Shown here one piece after another: positions 40,526 to 49,520 of a stretch of 64,000 bases of DNA (position 1 is the first letter of the stretch; every line of letters begins with the position of its first letter). The stretch lies in the NCBI RefSeq assembly GCF_004000945.1, contig NZ_BIMF01000018.1, positions 60,042 to 124,041 on the forward strand, in the 5' to 3' direction. The stretch is from Paenibacillus lautus NBRC 15380. GTDB lineage: Bacteria; Bacillota; Bacilli; Paenibacillales; Paenibacillaceae. Under the pieces are notes generated by a model. That model was given only the letters and a program-made list of their open reading frames with translations, was not told the origin of the DNA and did no database searches. Made by a program: the position numbers and the translations under genes.

Positions 40526-41083
40526 ATGGAACCGACGGTTTGCCCATGGTGCCAAAGTGAGATTGTATGGGATGAAGAGATAGGTCCCGAAGATACTTGT
40601 CCTCACTGTGCGAACGAGCTTAAAGGCTACCGCACATTGAATATCGCATTGGAAGAAGAGGAAACACAGGAAGACCCGGAGGAATATGAAGAGGCTTACG
40701 AGGCTTCCGATGAGGAGGCGGGTGATCTTCATCGTATTTGGGGATCCGACCATGAATCGCTGTCCTCGCTTCGAACCGTGGATAAGTACGGGGAGGATCA
40801 CGACCTATTTGCATTTGAGGAGACCGTAGAGGGAATTCTGGACCAGCAAGAGGAAGTTCCCGAGTGCTTGCATTGCAAGGAGTATATGCTTCATGCCGGA
40901 ACGCAGCACGTGAGCGGGGAAGGCTTCCAGCCGGTTAACGCAGCCTTGATTCAAGGCCCTATACTGCAGCCGCCATATGACTTAAACGTATACGTGTGTC
41001 CCGGATGCTTCCATGTACAGTACAATCTGGCAGAGAATGATCGGCTTCGGATGATCAAGAGTTTTATCCATAAAAAGGAATAG
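40526..41083 (+). CDS. double zinc-ribbon acidic protein, function unknown
   Basis: A 185-residue soluble protein. The N-terminus has a zinc-ribbon with two CxxC knuckles (CPWC at 6-9, CPHC at ~25-28). A strongly acidic linker (~42-70) follows, and the C-terminal half has a second pair (CLHC and CPGC). Four CxxC motifs suggest two zinc sites or one split site. There is no enzymatic motif. It is preceded by GGAAAGGGATG and followed by a clear terminator, closing the DUF350 gene cluster. It may bind nucleic acid or protein; this cannot be decided here. Confidence 0.8.
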   Translation: MEPTVCPWCQSEIVWDEEIGPEDTCPHCANELKGYRTLNIALEEEETQEDPEEYEEAYEASDEEAGDLHRIWGSDHESLSSLRTVDKYGEDHDLFAFEETVEGILDQQEEVPECLHCKEYMLHAGTQHVSGEGFQPVNAALIQGPILQPPYDLNVYVCPGCFHVQYNLAENDRLRMIKSFIHKKE

Positions 41084-41124
41084 AGTTTACGGAAAGGCGC
41101 AATATGCCGATCCACGGCTATCTT

Positions 41125-41158
41125 AAGGAAACTGCTTGCGGCGGTTTCCTTTTTTTTG
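41125..41158 (+). terminator. terminator of the DUF350 cluster
   Basis: AAGGAAAC (41125-41132) pairs with GTTTCCTT (41144-41151), followed by a long T-run. Confidence 0.85.
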
Positions 41159-41228
41159 TTCATGAAGTGGGGATTAGAAGGGTAAAATACCTTGGACTTC
41201 AAGTGTGAGGGCAAGGGAGGAACTGTAT

Positions 41229-42431
41229 ATGAAGTTGACAAAGGACCCCCAGGCTATGCTTCTGTTATCGGTTCATGGGTTGTTTATACTATCGAGTGCA
41301 TTGTCGGGTACATTCCTCAACGTATACTTATGGAAAAGCCGCCAGGATTATACGATGCTCGGTTGGTTCACGATTGCTCAGCAGGTCGCACTCGGCTTGA
41401 CGTTCTGGGCCGCCGGCAAATGGGTGAAGGAGCATAACAAAATGAATGCGCTTCGCCTGGGAATTGCGGTGTCCGGCCTGTTTTATCTATGCGTTCTGTG
41501 GGCAGGGCGGGACGCCGTCCATTATATTTGGCCTCTGGGCTTGCTGTTCGGCGTGTCATTAGGATTATTCTGGTTAGCCTTTAATGTGGTTTATTTCGAG
41601 GTTTCGAGCGCGGAGAATCGGGACTGGTTTAATGGCTGGATCGGACTCCTGGGCTCCATCACGGGGATTATCGGTCCGTGGCTGGCGGGTTGGATCATCA
41701 CGATGATGCATGGGGATCGGGGCTACCGGTTTATTTTTACCGTATCGATGGTCATCTTCGCAGCGACGGTGGTGCTGAGCTTTTTTCTGCGAAAACGGCC
41801 GGTCCAGAGCGACTACCATTGGCTGGAGGGGGTGAGCCGGCTCAAGGAGGGCGGCGTTTGGAAATACGCCGTATTCGGATTGGCCGTTCAGGGAATCAGG
41901 GAAGGTGTGTTTTCCTTTCTCATTACGCTCCTTGTTTTTGTGGCGACGGACCAGGAATCGAAGCTGGGGCAATACGCATTGATTACTTCGGCGGTTTCGC
42001 TGGTCAGCTACTGGGCCTGCGGTAAGTGGTTCAAGCCCAAATTCCGTAAAACCGGCATGCTGGTAGGTTCGATATTGATGCTGTTGGTCATTTTGCCGCT
42101 GCTGTTTGCCGTCAACTATACTACGCTGTTGGTGCTGGGAATCGGGACGTCGCTGTTTATTCCGCTGTACATGATGCCGGCTATATCGGCCAGCTTTGAT
42201 CTTATGGGAGTGAATGAGGAAAATGTGGAGAAGCGGGTGGAACTGGTCGTGCTGCGGGAACTCAGTCTAACCATAGGCCGAATTACGGGTTTGCTTGTGT
42301 TTATTCTTGTCCTGTCATTTAGACAGGACACGTTAACGGTGACGCTGCTGCTGCTGTTTCTGGGGGCGTCCCCTATCGGATCATGGCTGTTTATACGAAA
42401 GCTGTTTCCTTCCAAAGGACAAGTCACCTAA
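41229..42431 (+). CDS. MFS transporter
   Basis: A 400-residue major facilitator with about 11-12 predicted helices. Helices 1-6 are followed by a basic cytoplasmic loop (FLRKRPVQSDYHWLEGVSRL split around ~190-210) and a second half ending in FIRKLFPSKGQ. No signature ties it to a substrate; it resembles YxiO/YqgE-like uncharacterised Bacillales transporters in general character. The start at 41229 follows AAGGGAGG; an in-frame start at 41205 lacks a site. It is monocistronic and converges with the FAD oxidoreductase. Confidence 0.85.
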   Translation: MKLTKDPQAMLLLSVHGLFILSSALSGTFLNVYLWKSRQDYTMLGWFTIAQQVALGLTFWAAGKWVKEHNKMNALRLGIAVSGLFYLCVLWAGRDAVHYIWPLGLLFGVSLGLFWLAFNVVYFEVSSAENRDWFNGWIGLLGSITGIIGPWLAGWIITMMHGDRGYRFIFTVSMVIFAATVVLSFFLRKRPVQSDYHWLEGVSRLKEGGVWKYAVFGLAVQGIREGVFSFLITLLVFVATDQESKLGQYALITSAVSLVSYWACGKWFKPKFRKTGMLVGSILMLLVILPLLFAVNYTTLLVLGIGTSLFIPLYMMPAISASFDLMGVNEENVEKRVELVVLRELSLTIGRITGLLVFILVLSFRQDTLTVTLLLLFLGASPIGSWLFIRKLFPSKGQVT

Positions 42432-42530
42432 GTCCGATTGCATCCAGATGAGCGTGTAGGATAACACAGGTCAACCACGGTATGTTTAAAACATTCGGCT
42501 GCGTCGCGACGCAAATCGTATACACGCAAA

Positions 42531-42572
42531 GAAGGTATCTCCAAGGGCGTAGGGCCTGTAGGGGATACCTTC
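42531..42572. terminator. hairpin between convergent genes
   Basis: GAAGGTATC (42531-42539) pairs with GATACCTTC (42564-42572). The loop carries GGGCGTAGGGCC. T-runs are weak. Confidence 0.6.
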
Positions 42573-42578
42573 AATTAT

Positions 42579-43805
42579 TTAGGTGTGGTTCAGGTCGATT
42601 GGCCGTGTCAGGGAGAACCATTTCAGTTCTTCGGGCTCATGTCCTGCAATCGTCTTGCCCAGCAGATCCGCAGCGATCATGCTGTAAACGGTCCCGTTTC
42701 CGCCATACACCTCGATAAAGTAGCTGTGCGGATATTGCGGGTGTCTGCCGATCAGCGGGATGCCGTCTTTGGTTGTGGCAAACACGCCGGCCCAACTGCA
42801 GGCGATATTCAGATCCGTCATATGGGGGAACAGCTGATGAATTTCATTTAGCAGTCTCCGGCCTCTTGGTTCAGCGTATTCCTCTGGTTTGCCTGAAGGA
42901 GGAAGGGGCTCATCCAGCCCTCCGGCTATGATTCGCTGATCCGGCGTTGTCCGGAAATAGAGATAAGGGCGATTTGTTTCCCATATGAATGCCCGCTCAT
43001 ACCATGAAGACAGATCGGATACAGGCTCCGTCAGGATGGCATAGGTGTTGAGCAGCTCCGCTTGATAATCAGGCTTCCATTCTTGGGTGCTATACCCAGT
43101 GGCCCAGATCACGTTTCTGGCCAGAACGCTTCCTTGATCGGTTAAAACGGTGACATCGCTATCGGTATACCGTGTTTCCTTCACTTCGCTATTTTCATAA
43201 ATTCGCAGCCCATGCTCGCTGGCATCTTGGAGAAGATTATGACCGAAACGGTAGGGATCGACTTCGGCATCGCCGCGGGTATAGATGGCCGCTTCTTTTG
43301 AGAACGGGAAGTTAGCCTTCACCTGCTCACGGCTCCAGTACTCTACATCGAAGCCCTTGCGTTTGAGCAGGTCATACTCATGCCGAAGCATGCCGACATC
43401 TTGGGGGTTACTGGCATAGTAGAGGCTGCTTCGCGGGATCAGGCCGGAATCCCTGGACAGATGATTTGCGATTTCGGTGAGCCGTCGTACAGCGTTTCTG
43501 CACATCATGTAGAAGGAGGAGCCCCGTTGTTCACCAAATTGTTGGATCAGATCAGATAGGGGGCAGTCGCTAGAGAATTGCAGCAGCCCCGAATTGGCGG
43601 ATGTGCTGCCTTCGCATACGCGTTTTTTGTCCAGCAGGATCGTGTCCACGCCTTGCTTGCTCAGCACATAGGCCATCAGCGCGCCGCTAATACCGCCGCC
43701 GACAATTAGCACATCACAGCTGAGCTGTTCTGATAGACCGGGGTATTTTTTTACAGGTTCACTGTTTAAATATTTCCAGGGCGTTGTTCCGCCGGTCAGT
43801 AACAT
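42579..43805 (-). CDS. FAD-dependent oxidoreductase, DAO family
   Basis: A 408-residue flavoenzyme of the D-amino-acid-oxidase/glycine-oxidase fold. The dinucleotide motif CDVLIVGGGISGALMAYVLSK (split around ~30-50) is followed by LLDKKRVCEGSTSANSGLLQ, and the C-terminal WAGVFATTKDGIPLIGRHP block closes the FAD site. Relatives include GabB/PuuB-like oxidases of amines; the substrate is unknown. There is no Rieske domain at the C-terminus, unlike many Bacillales neighbours of this family. GAGGGGGTGAGGG precedes the ATG. It diverges from the spore-coat genes. Confidence 0.86.
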   Translation of the reverse strand: MLLTGGTTPWKYLNSEPVKKYPGLSEQLSCDVLIVGGGISGALMAYVLSKQGVDTILLDKKRVCEGSTSANSGLLQFSSDCPLSDLIQQFGEQRGSSFYMMCRNAVRRLTEIANHLSRDSGLIPRSSLYYASNPQDVGMLRHEYDLLKRKGFDVEYWSREQVKANFPFSKEAAIYTRGDAEVDPYRFGHNLLQDASEHGLRIYENSEVKETRYTDSDVTVLTDQGSVLARNVIWATGYSTQEWKPDYQAELLNTYAILTEPVSDLSSWYERAFIWETNRPYLYFRTTPDQRIIAGGLDEPLPPSGKPEEYAEPRGRRLLNEIHQLFPHMTDLNIACSWAGVFATTKDGIPLIGRHPQYPHSYFIEVYGGNGTVYSMIAADLLGKTIAGHEPEELKWFSLTRPIDLNHT

Positions 43806-43946
43806 GGTCCCTCACCCCCTCATTGTCACATCGTTATTAGTTTGGACGTTCCTTTCGTATTTAATGACATCTCACGACATAGATTTTTATATAGGTGGCA
43901 TACTAGCTCCTGTGCAACTTAAATGGAAAGGGGAACAAACACAAAG

Positions 43947-44183
43947 ATGACGCCTAATCAGCAATTACAGCCTCTAACCTCAAAAGAACTGGACTATATT
44001 GCGGATTGCATCTCCAACGAGACCATGCTGGCCAAGCATTGCGCCGCGACGGCAGCAGCCAGTCAGAATCCTGCTATCCAGCAGACGCTGCTGGGATTCG
44101 TAAAACGCCATGAACAGCATCTGGACATGTTGGTGAATTCTCTGCAGAGTCACAGCAATATTGCGCCGACGCAGCCTCAATAA
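43947..44183 (+). CDS. small spore-coat-like protein (78 aa)
   Basis: A 78-residue helical protein (KELDYIADCISNETMLAKHC, then FVKRHEQHLDMLVNSLQ) similar in size and pattern to the small partner encoded next to CotF-type spore coat genes. The helices resemble a half ferritin-like CotF repeat. I choose ATG 43947, with AAAGGGG 13 nt upstream, over ATG 43923, which has no ribosome site. It is followed after 49 nt by the CotF-like gene, presumably one operon expressed late in sporulation. Confidence 0.7.
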   Translation: MTPNQQLQPLTSKELDYIADCISNETMLAKHCAATAAASQNPAIQQTLLGFVKRHEQHLDMLVNSLQSHSNIAPTQPQ

Positions 44184-44232
44184 GAGGAGATTTATAGACT
44201 TTCGAAGTTAAATTGTTAAGGAGGAACGACTT

Positions 44233-44628
44233 ATGGTAACCCCTAATGGATCTTCATACCTGCCCGAAGAGGACATGCTTAGCCCTATTCTGGGAGAACT
44301 GAAACGGTCTGTTCGAGAGTATACAACAGCCACGACGGAGGCCTCTTGCCCTGACGTGCGTCAAATGTTTACGGATTTGACTGCAGATACACTGAAGCTG
44401 CAAGGTGAGTTTTTTAATATGATGAAGCAGCAGAACATGTATACCGCGCCTCGGCACGCATTGAAATACGACGTGGACAAGCAGTATAAGCAAGCGCAGC
44501 AGTCCCTGCAAAAAACTCAGGAAACCATTCATCAAAAAACTTCCAGCATGGGCGCGTTCGTCCATCATCCGAATGTCGCGCCGCATGCCACCAATGTCGC
44601 GCCTACTTCTAATAATGTAACCCAATGA
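44233..44628 (+). CDS. CotF-family spore coat protein
   Basis: A 131-residue protein. The helical core (MLSPILGELKRSVREYTTAT, CPDVRQMFTDLTADTLKLQGEF) fits the CotF family, whose members assemble into the spore coat. The C-terminal tail (~105-131) is rich in His, Asn, Pro and Thr (HHPNVAPHATNVAPTSNN) and low in complexity. TTAAGGAGGAA precedes the ATG, and a terminator follows. It is paired with the small gene upstream. Confidence 0.82.
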   Translation: MVTPNGSSYLPEEDMLSPILGELKRSVREYTTATTEASCPDVRQMFTDLTADTLKLQGEFFNMMKQQNMYTAPRHALKYDVDKQYKQAQQSLQKTQETIHQKTSSMGAFVHHPNVAPHATNVAPTSNNVTQ

Positions 44629-44647
44629 TCCCATGGTTAACTCAAAC

Positions 44648-44703
44648 GATACGCCGATGACACCCGCAGCCGTTGCTGCAGGCATGCATCGGTATTTTTT
44701 TTT
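44648..44703 (+). terminator. terminator of the spore-coat pair
   Basis: GATACGCCGATG pairs with CATCGGTATT (one bulge) around an inner GCAGC/GCTGC stem, followed by a long T-run. Confidence 0.82.
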
Positions 44704-44804
44704 GCACATCCCGTGTAAGTTATTGTAATATAAGTATTAATCTCTGTTCCGAAATATCATGCATGAAGAACGGTTATTCGGAATAAGTGCTGGAGGATAC
44801 GTAT

Positions 44805-45305
44805 ATGGAAGAGCTTAGCGAATTGAAACTGAAGGTGCTTGACCTGCTGAAAGAAGACGCGAGAAGATCGCCGGCTCTACTCTCTACTCTACTCGGTGTA
44901 GATGAGGAAGAAGTAAAGACCTCCATTGCGGAGCTTGAACGAGATCACGTCATTGTCAAGTATGCGACCGTTGTCAACTGGGGCAAGGTGGAAGACGAAA
45001 AGGTTACGGCGCTGATCGAGGTTCAAATTACACCTGAGCGCGGAAGAGGCTTTGAAGGAATTGCGGAACGGATTTATTTATTCCCGCAGGTGAAGTCGGT
45101 CTATCTTATGTCTGGCGCCTACGACTTGCTGGTTGAAGTGGAAGGTGGAAACTTGCGTGAGGTGGCCAACTTTGTTTCGGAGAAACTGTCACCTATCGAT
45201 TCTGTATTATCGACCAAAACGAATTTTATTTTAAAAAAATATAAACAAGACGGGATTATTTTTGAAGAACGTCAAGAAGACAATCGTCTCCTGATCTCGC
45301 CGTAA
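44805..45305 (+). CDS. alaR: Lrp/AsnC-family transcriptional regulator
   Basis: A 166-residue regulator: N-terminal winged-helix HTH (~1-55, VLDLLKEDARRSPALLSTLLG) and C-terminal RAM/AsnC ligand-binding domain (VTALIEVQITPERGRGFEGI, VYLMSGAYDLLVEVEG). The start at 44805 has GGAGGA 7 nt upstream; an in-frame GTG at 44787 overlaps that site. It lies 14 nt before an aminotransferase gene, the arrangement of Bacillus alaR(yugG)-alaT(yugH), where AlaR activates alanine synthesis. The name is given by that synteny and is moderately secure. Confidence 0.88.
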   Translation: MEELSELKLKVLDLLKEDARRSPALLSTLLGVDEEEVKTSIAELERDHVIVKYATVVNWGKVEDEKVTALIEVQITPERGRGFEGIAERIYLFPQVKSVYLMSGAYDLLVEVEGGNLREVANFVSEKLSPIDSVLSTKTNFILKKYKQDGIIFEERQEDNRLLISP

Positions 45306-45319
45306 AGGAAGCGTGTGCT

Positions 45320-46525
45320 ATGATTGTGAACGAACAGCAGCTTGCAGAAAATAACAGGAAATCGATGAGCTCCTATTTGGCGCCTAGGGTCAGGGACATT
45401 CAACCCTCCGGAATCCGGAAATTTTTTGATCTCGTCAGTGGAAATAAGGATATCATCACACTTGGTGTCGGTGAGCCTGATTTCGTAACGCCGTGGCATG
45501 TACGAGAAGCCTGCGTGTATTCATTGGAGCGCGGGTTTACAGGATATACGTCCAATGCCGGTATGCCGGAACTGCGGGAGGCGATCGCGGAATATTTGAA
45601 CGACAGTTTCCACGTGACCTATAATCCTGCCAATGAAATGATCGTAACCGTAGGCGGCAGTGAAGCGATTGATCTGGCTCTGCGTGCCTTGATTGTTCCC
45701 GGAGATGAAATTCTGATTCCCGAGCCGTGTTACATTTCTTACTCGCCGATTGCTTCAATCGGTGGTGGGGTGCCCATTGGTATTGAAACGACGGCAGAGC
45801 ATCATTTCAAACTGACGGCCGAGGCGCTCGAAGCGCAAATCACCCCTAAATCGAAGATTCTGATCCTGTGCTACCCAAGCAATCCGACAGGAGCCATCAT
45901 GACCTATGAGGATTGGCTGCCCATTGCAGAAGTGGTAGAAAAACACGATCTGATTGTGATCTCCGATGAAATCTATGCTGAGCTCACATATGAAGGCAAG
46001 CACGTCAGCTTTGCCTCGATGCCAGGCATGATGGACCGCACCATACTGGTGAGCGGCTTCTCGAAGGCGTTTGCTATGACCGGTTGGCGTATGGGGTATG
46101 TGTGCGCTCATGCCGATCTGATCGGCGCCATGCTGAAAATACACCAGTATACAGTCATGTGTGCACCCGCAATGGGGCAAGTCGCAGCACTTGAAGCATT
46201 GCGTAACGGCATGGGGGAAAAGGATCGAATGGTTGAATCCTACAACCAGCGGCGCAGACTCGTGGTTCAAGGGCTGCGGGAGATCGGTTTGGATTGCCAC
46301 GAACCGCAGGGAGCGTTCTACGCATTCCCGAGCATCAAGCGAACGGGACTCGGCTCGGACGAATTTGCCCAGCGCTTGCTGACCGAGGCGAAGGTGGCCG
46401 CCGTACCGGGCACCGCATTCGGTCTTGGCGGGGAAGGATTCATCCGCTGCTCTTATGCTACATCCATTGCCCAACTGAATGAGGCTTTGGAGAGAATGGG
46501 CAATTTTGTGGAAAAAATAAAGTAG
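45320..46525 (+). CDS. alaT: class I/II aminotransferase, probable alanine transaminase
   Basis: A 401-residue PLP-dependent fold-type I aminotransferase. Key points are GYTSNAGMPELREAIAEYL, PSNPTGAI with the PLP-contacting Asn, SDEIYAELTYEG, and the Schiff-base Lys249 in SGFSKAFAMTGWRMGY; the C-terminal FIRCSYATS gives the carboxylate-binding Arg. Together with the Lrp-type gene just upstream it matches alaT (yugH), which makes alanine from pyruvate and glutamate. PatA-like N-acetyl-LL-diaminopimelate aminotransferase is the main alternative. Confidence 0.9.
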   Translation: MIVNEQQLAENNRKSMSSYLAPRVRDIQPSGIRKFFDLVSGNKDIITLGVGEPDFVTPWHVREACVYSLERGFTGYTSNAGMPELREAIAEYLNDSFHVTYNPANEMIVTVGGSEAIDLALRALIVPGDEILIPEPCYISYSPIASIGGGVPIGIETTAEHHFKLTAEALEAQITPKSKILILCYPSNPTGAIMTYEDWLPIAEVVEKHDLIVISDEIYAELTYEGKHVSFASMPGMMDRTILVSGFSKAFAMTGWRMGYVCAHADLIGAMLKIHQYTVMCAPAMGQVAALEALRNGMGEKDRMVESYNQRRRLVVQGLREIGLDCHEPQGAFYAFPSIKRTGLGSDEFAQRLLTEAKVAAVPGTAFGLGGEGFIRCSYATSIAQLNEALERMGNFVEKIK

Positions 46526-46643
46526 GCAAGGAAATCGTTGAACTTTTTCCTTGAATTAACAAAAAAATCACTTTCCATTGGCAAAATATATGTTATAATT
46601 TTATTTTGGGGGCAGAATTTTACTTTCCAAGGAGGGATCACCA

Positions 46644-46907
46644 GTGTTTTGTGATTATGAATTGTCAAACTACCGTGGTGACTATACGGCCGAAGACAAT
46701 AATCACGGTAAATGGTCAATTAAATCAGCCAAATCCACTCCTCAGGAAATTACCCTGGAAGATGAAATTCACATGCTTCGCCGGAAGATGGAACAAATTT
46801 TTTTGGAAGAGCAGTCCTTCACGTCGGAGATTGTCATCGAGATCAGCAGTTTGCTGGATTTGAAGATCAACGAGTATATGAAGGCCCATCCCAAAAAGAA
46901 ACTATAA
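46644..46907 (+). CDS. Spo0E-like aspartyl-phosphate phosphatase
   Basis: An 87-residue protein whose C-terminal half (LEDEIHMLRRKMEQIFLEE, SSLLDLKINEYMKA) matches the helical-hairpin Spo0E family with its SxxLD motif. These proteins dephosphorylate Spo0A~P and so delay sporulation. The N-terminal ~38 residues are extra and polar. The start is GTG 46644, 7 nt after GGAGGG. Monocistronic. It is one of several sporulation-linked genes in the window. Confidence 0.8.
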   Translation: MFCDYELSNYRGDYTAEDNNHGKWSIKSAKSTPQEITLEDEIHMLRRKMEQIFLEEQSFTSEIVIEISSLLDLKINEYMKAHPKKKL

Positions 46908-46929
46908 AATACGACATGATTGAATAATA

Positions 46930-46971
46930 CAAGGCTGCTCCTGAGGCTAGATGCCTCACGGATCAGCCTTG
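46930..46971 (+). terminator. two-stem hairpin, probable terminator
   Basis: CAAGGCTG pairs with CAGCCTTG around an inner GAGGC/GCCTC stem. The following T-run is interrupted (GTTTGCGTTT). Confidence 0.65.
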
Positions 46972-47143
46972 TTTGCGTTTAAAATAATCCTCTGGTGCAA
47001 AAACTCGCCCGGAATCATGATCGGCATGGGGCTTATTCTGCCGTAGAGGGACCGTTATTGGAAATTATGCTATAGTTGAGCATAATAAGAAATATGGTGT
47101 GTTCGTTCAATATGGATCGGACTTTGAAATGGAGGAAGATGTG

Positions 47144-47704
47144 ATGAAGGTATATACGAGAACGGGAGATGCGGGGGAAACTTCAATTATTGGCGGTCGT
47201 GTGCCCAAGGATGATCCGCGCATCGAGGCGTATGGCACGATCGATGAATTGAACAGCTTTGTCGGTCAAGCCGTATTTTTGGCCAAGGAAGCCGACTTTG
47301 AGGAGCTGCATCTTCAGCTCGTTCGAATCCAGCATGAACTGTTCGATTGCGGCTCGGATCTGGCCTATGCGAGACCTCGTGAGGATAAACTTAAGGTAAG
47401 CGCCGATCTTGTGGATAATCTGGAGGTATGGCTGGATGCATTCGAGGAGAAAAACCCTCCGCTTGAGCGTTTTATCCTGCCAGGTGGAAGCGCGTTGTCC
47501 TCCATGCTTCATGTATGTCGGACCGTATGCCGCCGCGCCGAGCGGTTGACCGTATCGCTGCAGCGAACCACGGAAATCAATCTGGAGGTTCGCCGCTATC
47601 TGAACCGATTGTCCGACTATTTCTTTGTGACTGCGCGGGCAGCCAATGTGCACGCCGGGATTCCGGATGTCGAATATGAGCGAAGTGGAAAGGTGTTTCG
47701 GTAA
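47144..47704 (+). CDS. cob(I)alamin adenosyltransferase, PduO type
   Basis: A 186-residue ATP:corrinoid adenosyltransferase that makes adenosylcobalamin. KVYTRTGDAGETSIIGGRV (2-20) is the ATP-binding N-terminus, and EAYGTIDELNSFVG and the C-terminal RRAERLTVSL / LNRLSDYFFVTARAAN blocks complete the site. The start at 47144 gives the conserved MKVYTRTGD opening with GGAGGAAG upstream; an in-frame start at 47099 would add 15 non-conserved residues. It precedes the pseudouridine synthase by 3 nt, so they are probably cotranscribed. Bacillus YvqK is the equivalent. Confidence 0.93.
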   Translation: MKVYTRTGDAGETSIIGGRVPKDDPRIEAYGTIDELNSFVGQAVFLAKEADFEELHLQLVRIQHELFDCGSDLAYARPREDKLKVSADLVDNLEVWLDAFEEKNPPLERFILPGGSALSSMLHVCRTVCRRAERLTVSLQRTTEINLEVRRYLNRLSDYFFVTARAANVHAGIPDVEYERSGKVFR

Positions 47705-47707
47705 TTC

Positions 47708-48721
47708 ATGAATTTGTATTATCCGCCAATCAGCTATGTCGTGTCACCGCAAGAAGACGGCATGCAGCTTAAGACCATTTTACAAAAACGAATGGGGGTA
47801 TCCCGTAAGCTGCTCTCGCGCCTCAAGTTGACCGAGCAGGGCATCATGCTGAACGGGACCCGTGTATACATTAGCGTTAAAGTGCATGCGGGAGATCTGA
47901 TCGAAATCCGGATGGAGCAGGAACGGTCAGACGATATGCTGCCCCAGCCGATGAAACTTCATATTCTGTACGAGGATGAGCATCTGCTTGTTCTGAACAA
48001 GCCGGCAGGGATCATCGTGCATCCGACGCACGGTCATTATACGGACACACTGGCGAACGGCGTTGTTTACTATTGGCGGGAGAAGGGCTGGAATTACCGG
48101 TTCAGAGCGGTTCACAGGCTGGATCAGGAAACCTCCGGCGTGCTGGTGGTGGCGAAGAATCCGTATATTCACCAGCATGTTTCCGAACAAATGATAGCCG
48201 GCACGGTTGACAAGAGGTATGTAGCATTTGTTCATGGCAAGCCTGCTATGCCGTCAGGCGATATTGACGGTCCGATTGATCGGGATCCGTTAGAGCCCCA
48301 CCGTCGCATCGTAACTCCGGATGGATATCCTTCATTGACACGGTATCAGGTATGCGAAACCTATCCTTCCGCATCCTTGGTTGAGTTGAAGCTGGAAACG
48401 GGCCGGACCCATCAAATTCGGGTGCATATGCTTAGCATCGGCTGTCCATTGATTGGAGATCAGATGTATAGGCACCCGGTTTACAGCGATCGGGAGTTGC
48501 CATCAGATGGGACGGAAGCTGCTTCCTATGAGAACGAGGGACCGGCAGAGCCGGAAGCCGCATCCATCATGAGGCTGGACCGCTGCATGGGCAGGCAGGC
48601 GCTGCATGCAGCAAGCCTGACGCTGATGCACCCGATTGAGGGGACCCCGATGGTATTCACCGCTCCGCTCCCTGAGGATATGAACTCTCTGAGAAACGTG
48701 CTTGCGGAAGAGGCGACCTAA
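47708..48721 (+). CDS. RluA/RluD-family pseudouridine synthase
   Basis: Isomerises uridine to pseudouridine in rRNA or tRNA; 337 aa. An S4 RNA-binding domain (~20-75) is followed by the catalytic domain with LVLNKPAGIIVHPTHG and HRLDQETSG (136-144), catalytic Asp139, and later RTHQIRVHMLSIGCPLIGD. Between that block and RQALHAASL there is an acidic insertion of ~40 residues (~260-300) not usual for the family. Target position is unknown. It sits 3 nt after the adenosyltransferase gene and 34 nt before the ArsC-like gene. Confidence 0.92.
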   Translation: MNLYYPPISYVVSPQEDGMQLKTILQKRMGVSRKLLSRLKLTEQGIMLNGTRVYISVKVHAGDLIEIRMEQERSDDMLPQPMKLHILYEDEHLLVLNKPAGIIVHPTHGHYTDTLANGVVYYWREKGWNYRFRAVHRLDQETSGVLVVAKNPYIHQHVSEQMIAGTVDKRYVAFVHGKPAMPSGDIDGPIDRDPLEPHRRIVTPDGYPSLTRYQVCETYPSASLVELKLETGRTHQIRVHMLSIGCPLIGDQMYRHPVYSDRELPSDGTEAASYENEGPAEPEAASIMRLDRCMGRQALHAASLTLMHPIEGTPMVFTAPLPEDMNSLRNVLAEEAT

Positions 48722-48755
48722 TTTTCAAAACAACATAAGAAGGAGAACGTATCGA

Positions 48756-49118
48756 ATGAGCAAACTGAAAGTATATCAATACCCGAAATGCGGGACATGC
48801 CGTAACGCGGTGAAATGGCTGCAAAACGAAGGACATGAACTGGAACTTCAAAATATTTTTGAACAACCGCCGAAGAAGGAAGAATTAGCCGACCTTATCG
48901 CCAAGAGCGGCCTGGAGCTCAAGAAATTTTTTAATACGAGCGGCGAGGTCTACAAGGAAATGAACCTGAAAGATAAGCTGCCTGGGCTCTCCGACGAGGA
49001 GAAAATCGAACTGTTGTCGTCCAACGGAAGATTGATTAAGCGTCCGATCGTGACGGACGGCAGTAAAGTGACCGTCGGCTTCAAGGCTGAACAATATCAG
49101 GATTCATGGCAAAAGTAG
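48756..49118 (+). CDS. ArsC/Spx-family thioredoxin-fold protein
   Basis: A 120-residue protein of the ArsC/YffB/Spx family. YPKCGTCRNAVKWL (7-20) gives a CxxC at the N-terminus, and later IKRPIVTDG with the cis-Pro matches the reductase subgroup (Bacillus YusI-like) more than Spx, as there is no Spx-type C-terminal region. It probably acts as a thiol oxidoreductase; arsenate reduction is not proven since no ars genes are near. The start at 48756 follows AGAAGGAGAA; an in-frame start at 48702 lies inside the preceding gene. Last of a three-gene unit. Confidence 0.88.
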   Translation: MSKLKVYQYPKCGTCRNAVKWLQNEGHELELQNIFEQPPKKEELADLIAKSGLELKKFFNTSGEVYKEMNLKDKLPGLSDEEKIELLSSNGRLIKRPIVTDGSKVTVGFKAEQYQDSWQK

Positions 49119-49241
49119 AATGGCTGTTTTTAGCCGGAGGCAAAGACAGGCCCAATAAAGGCGGGTTAAAAGAGCTGATGGAACCCGATTGTTGAAGGGC
49201 AACGATCCGGCATTGACGCATTCTCCTGCTGGTAAAGGTAG

Positions 49242-49279
49242 AGCATCCCAAGGTCCTTTGGCCACCGGGATGTTCTTTT
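49242..49279 (+). terminator. intrinsic terminator
   Basis: AGCATCCC and GGGATGTT pair around an inner CCAAGG..CCTTTGG stem, followed by CTTTTG. The rest of 49119-49520 is non-coding; a TATAAT near 49463-49468 may belong to the exonuclease promoter. Confidence 0.75.
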
Positions 49280-49520
49280 GTGTTAAGAGATAAGAAAGTA
49301 TAAACATCCGAGGCTTAGCATCCTTATCTCGCAAGAAAAACTTCCGCTAAATGCGGTCTGTCTACTGAGAAAGTACGTCGATAGACGTTTTTCTTATGAA
49401 CAGCCAATGATAGGAAATTCAAAGAAATGCCTTGTGACTAGCCCAAGTCTATATAGGGATATGGTATAATGACAAGGTATATTTAAGGTTATATCAGAGA
49501 AGTTAAAGTTAGGAGCGATC

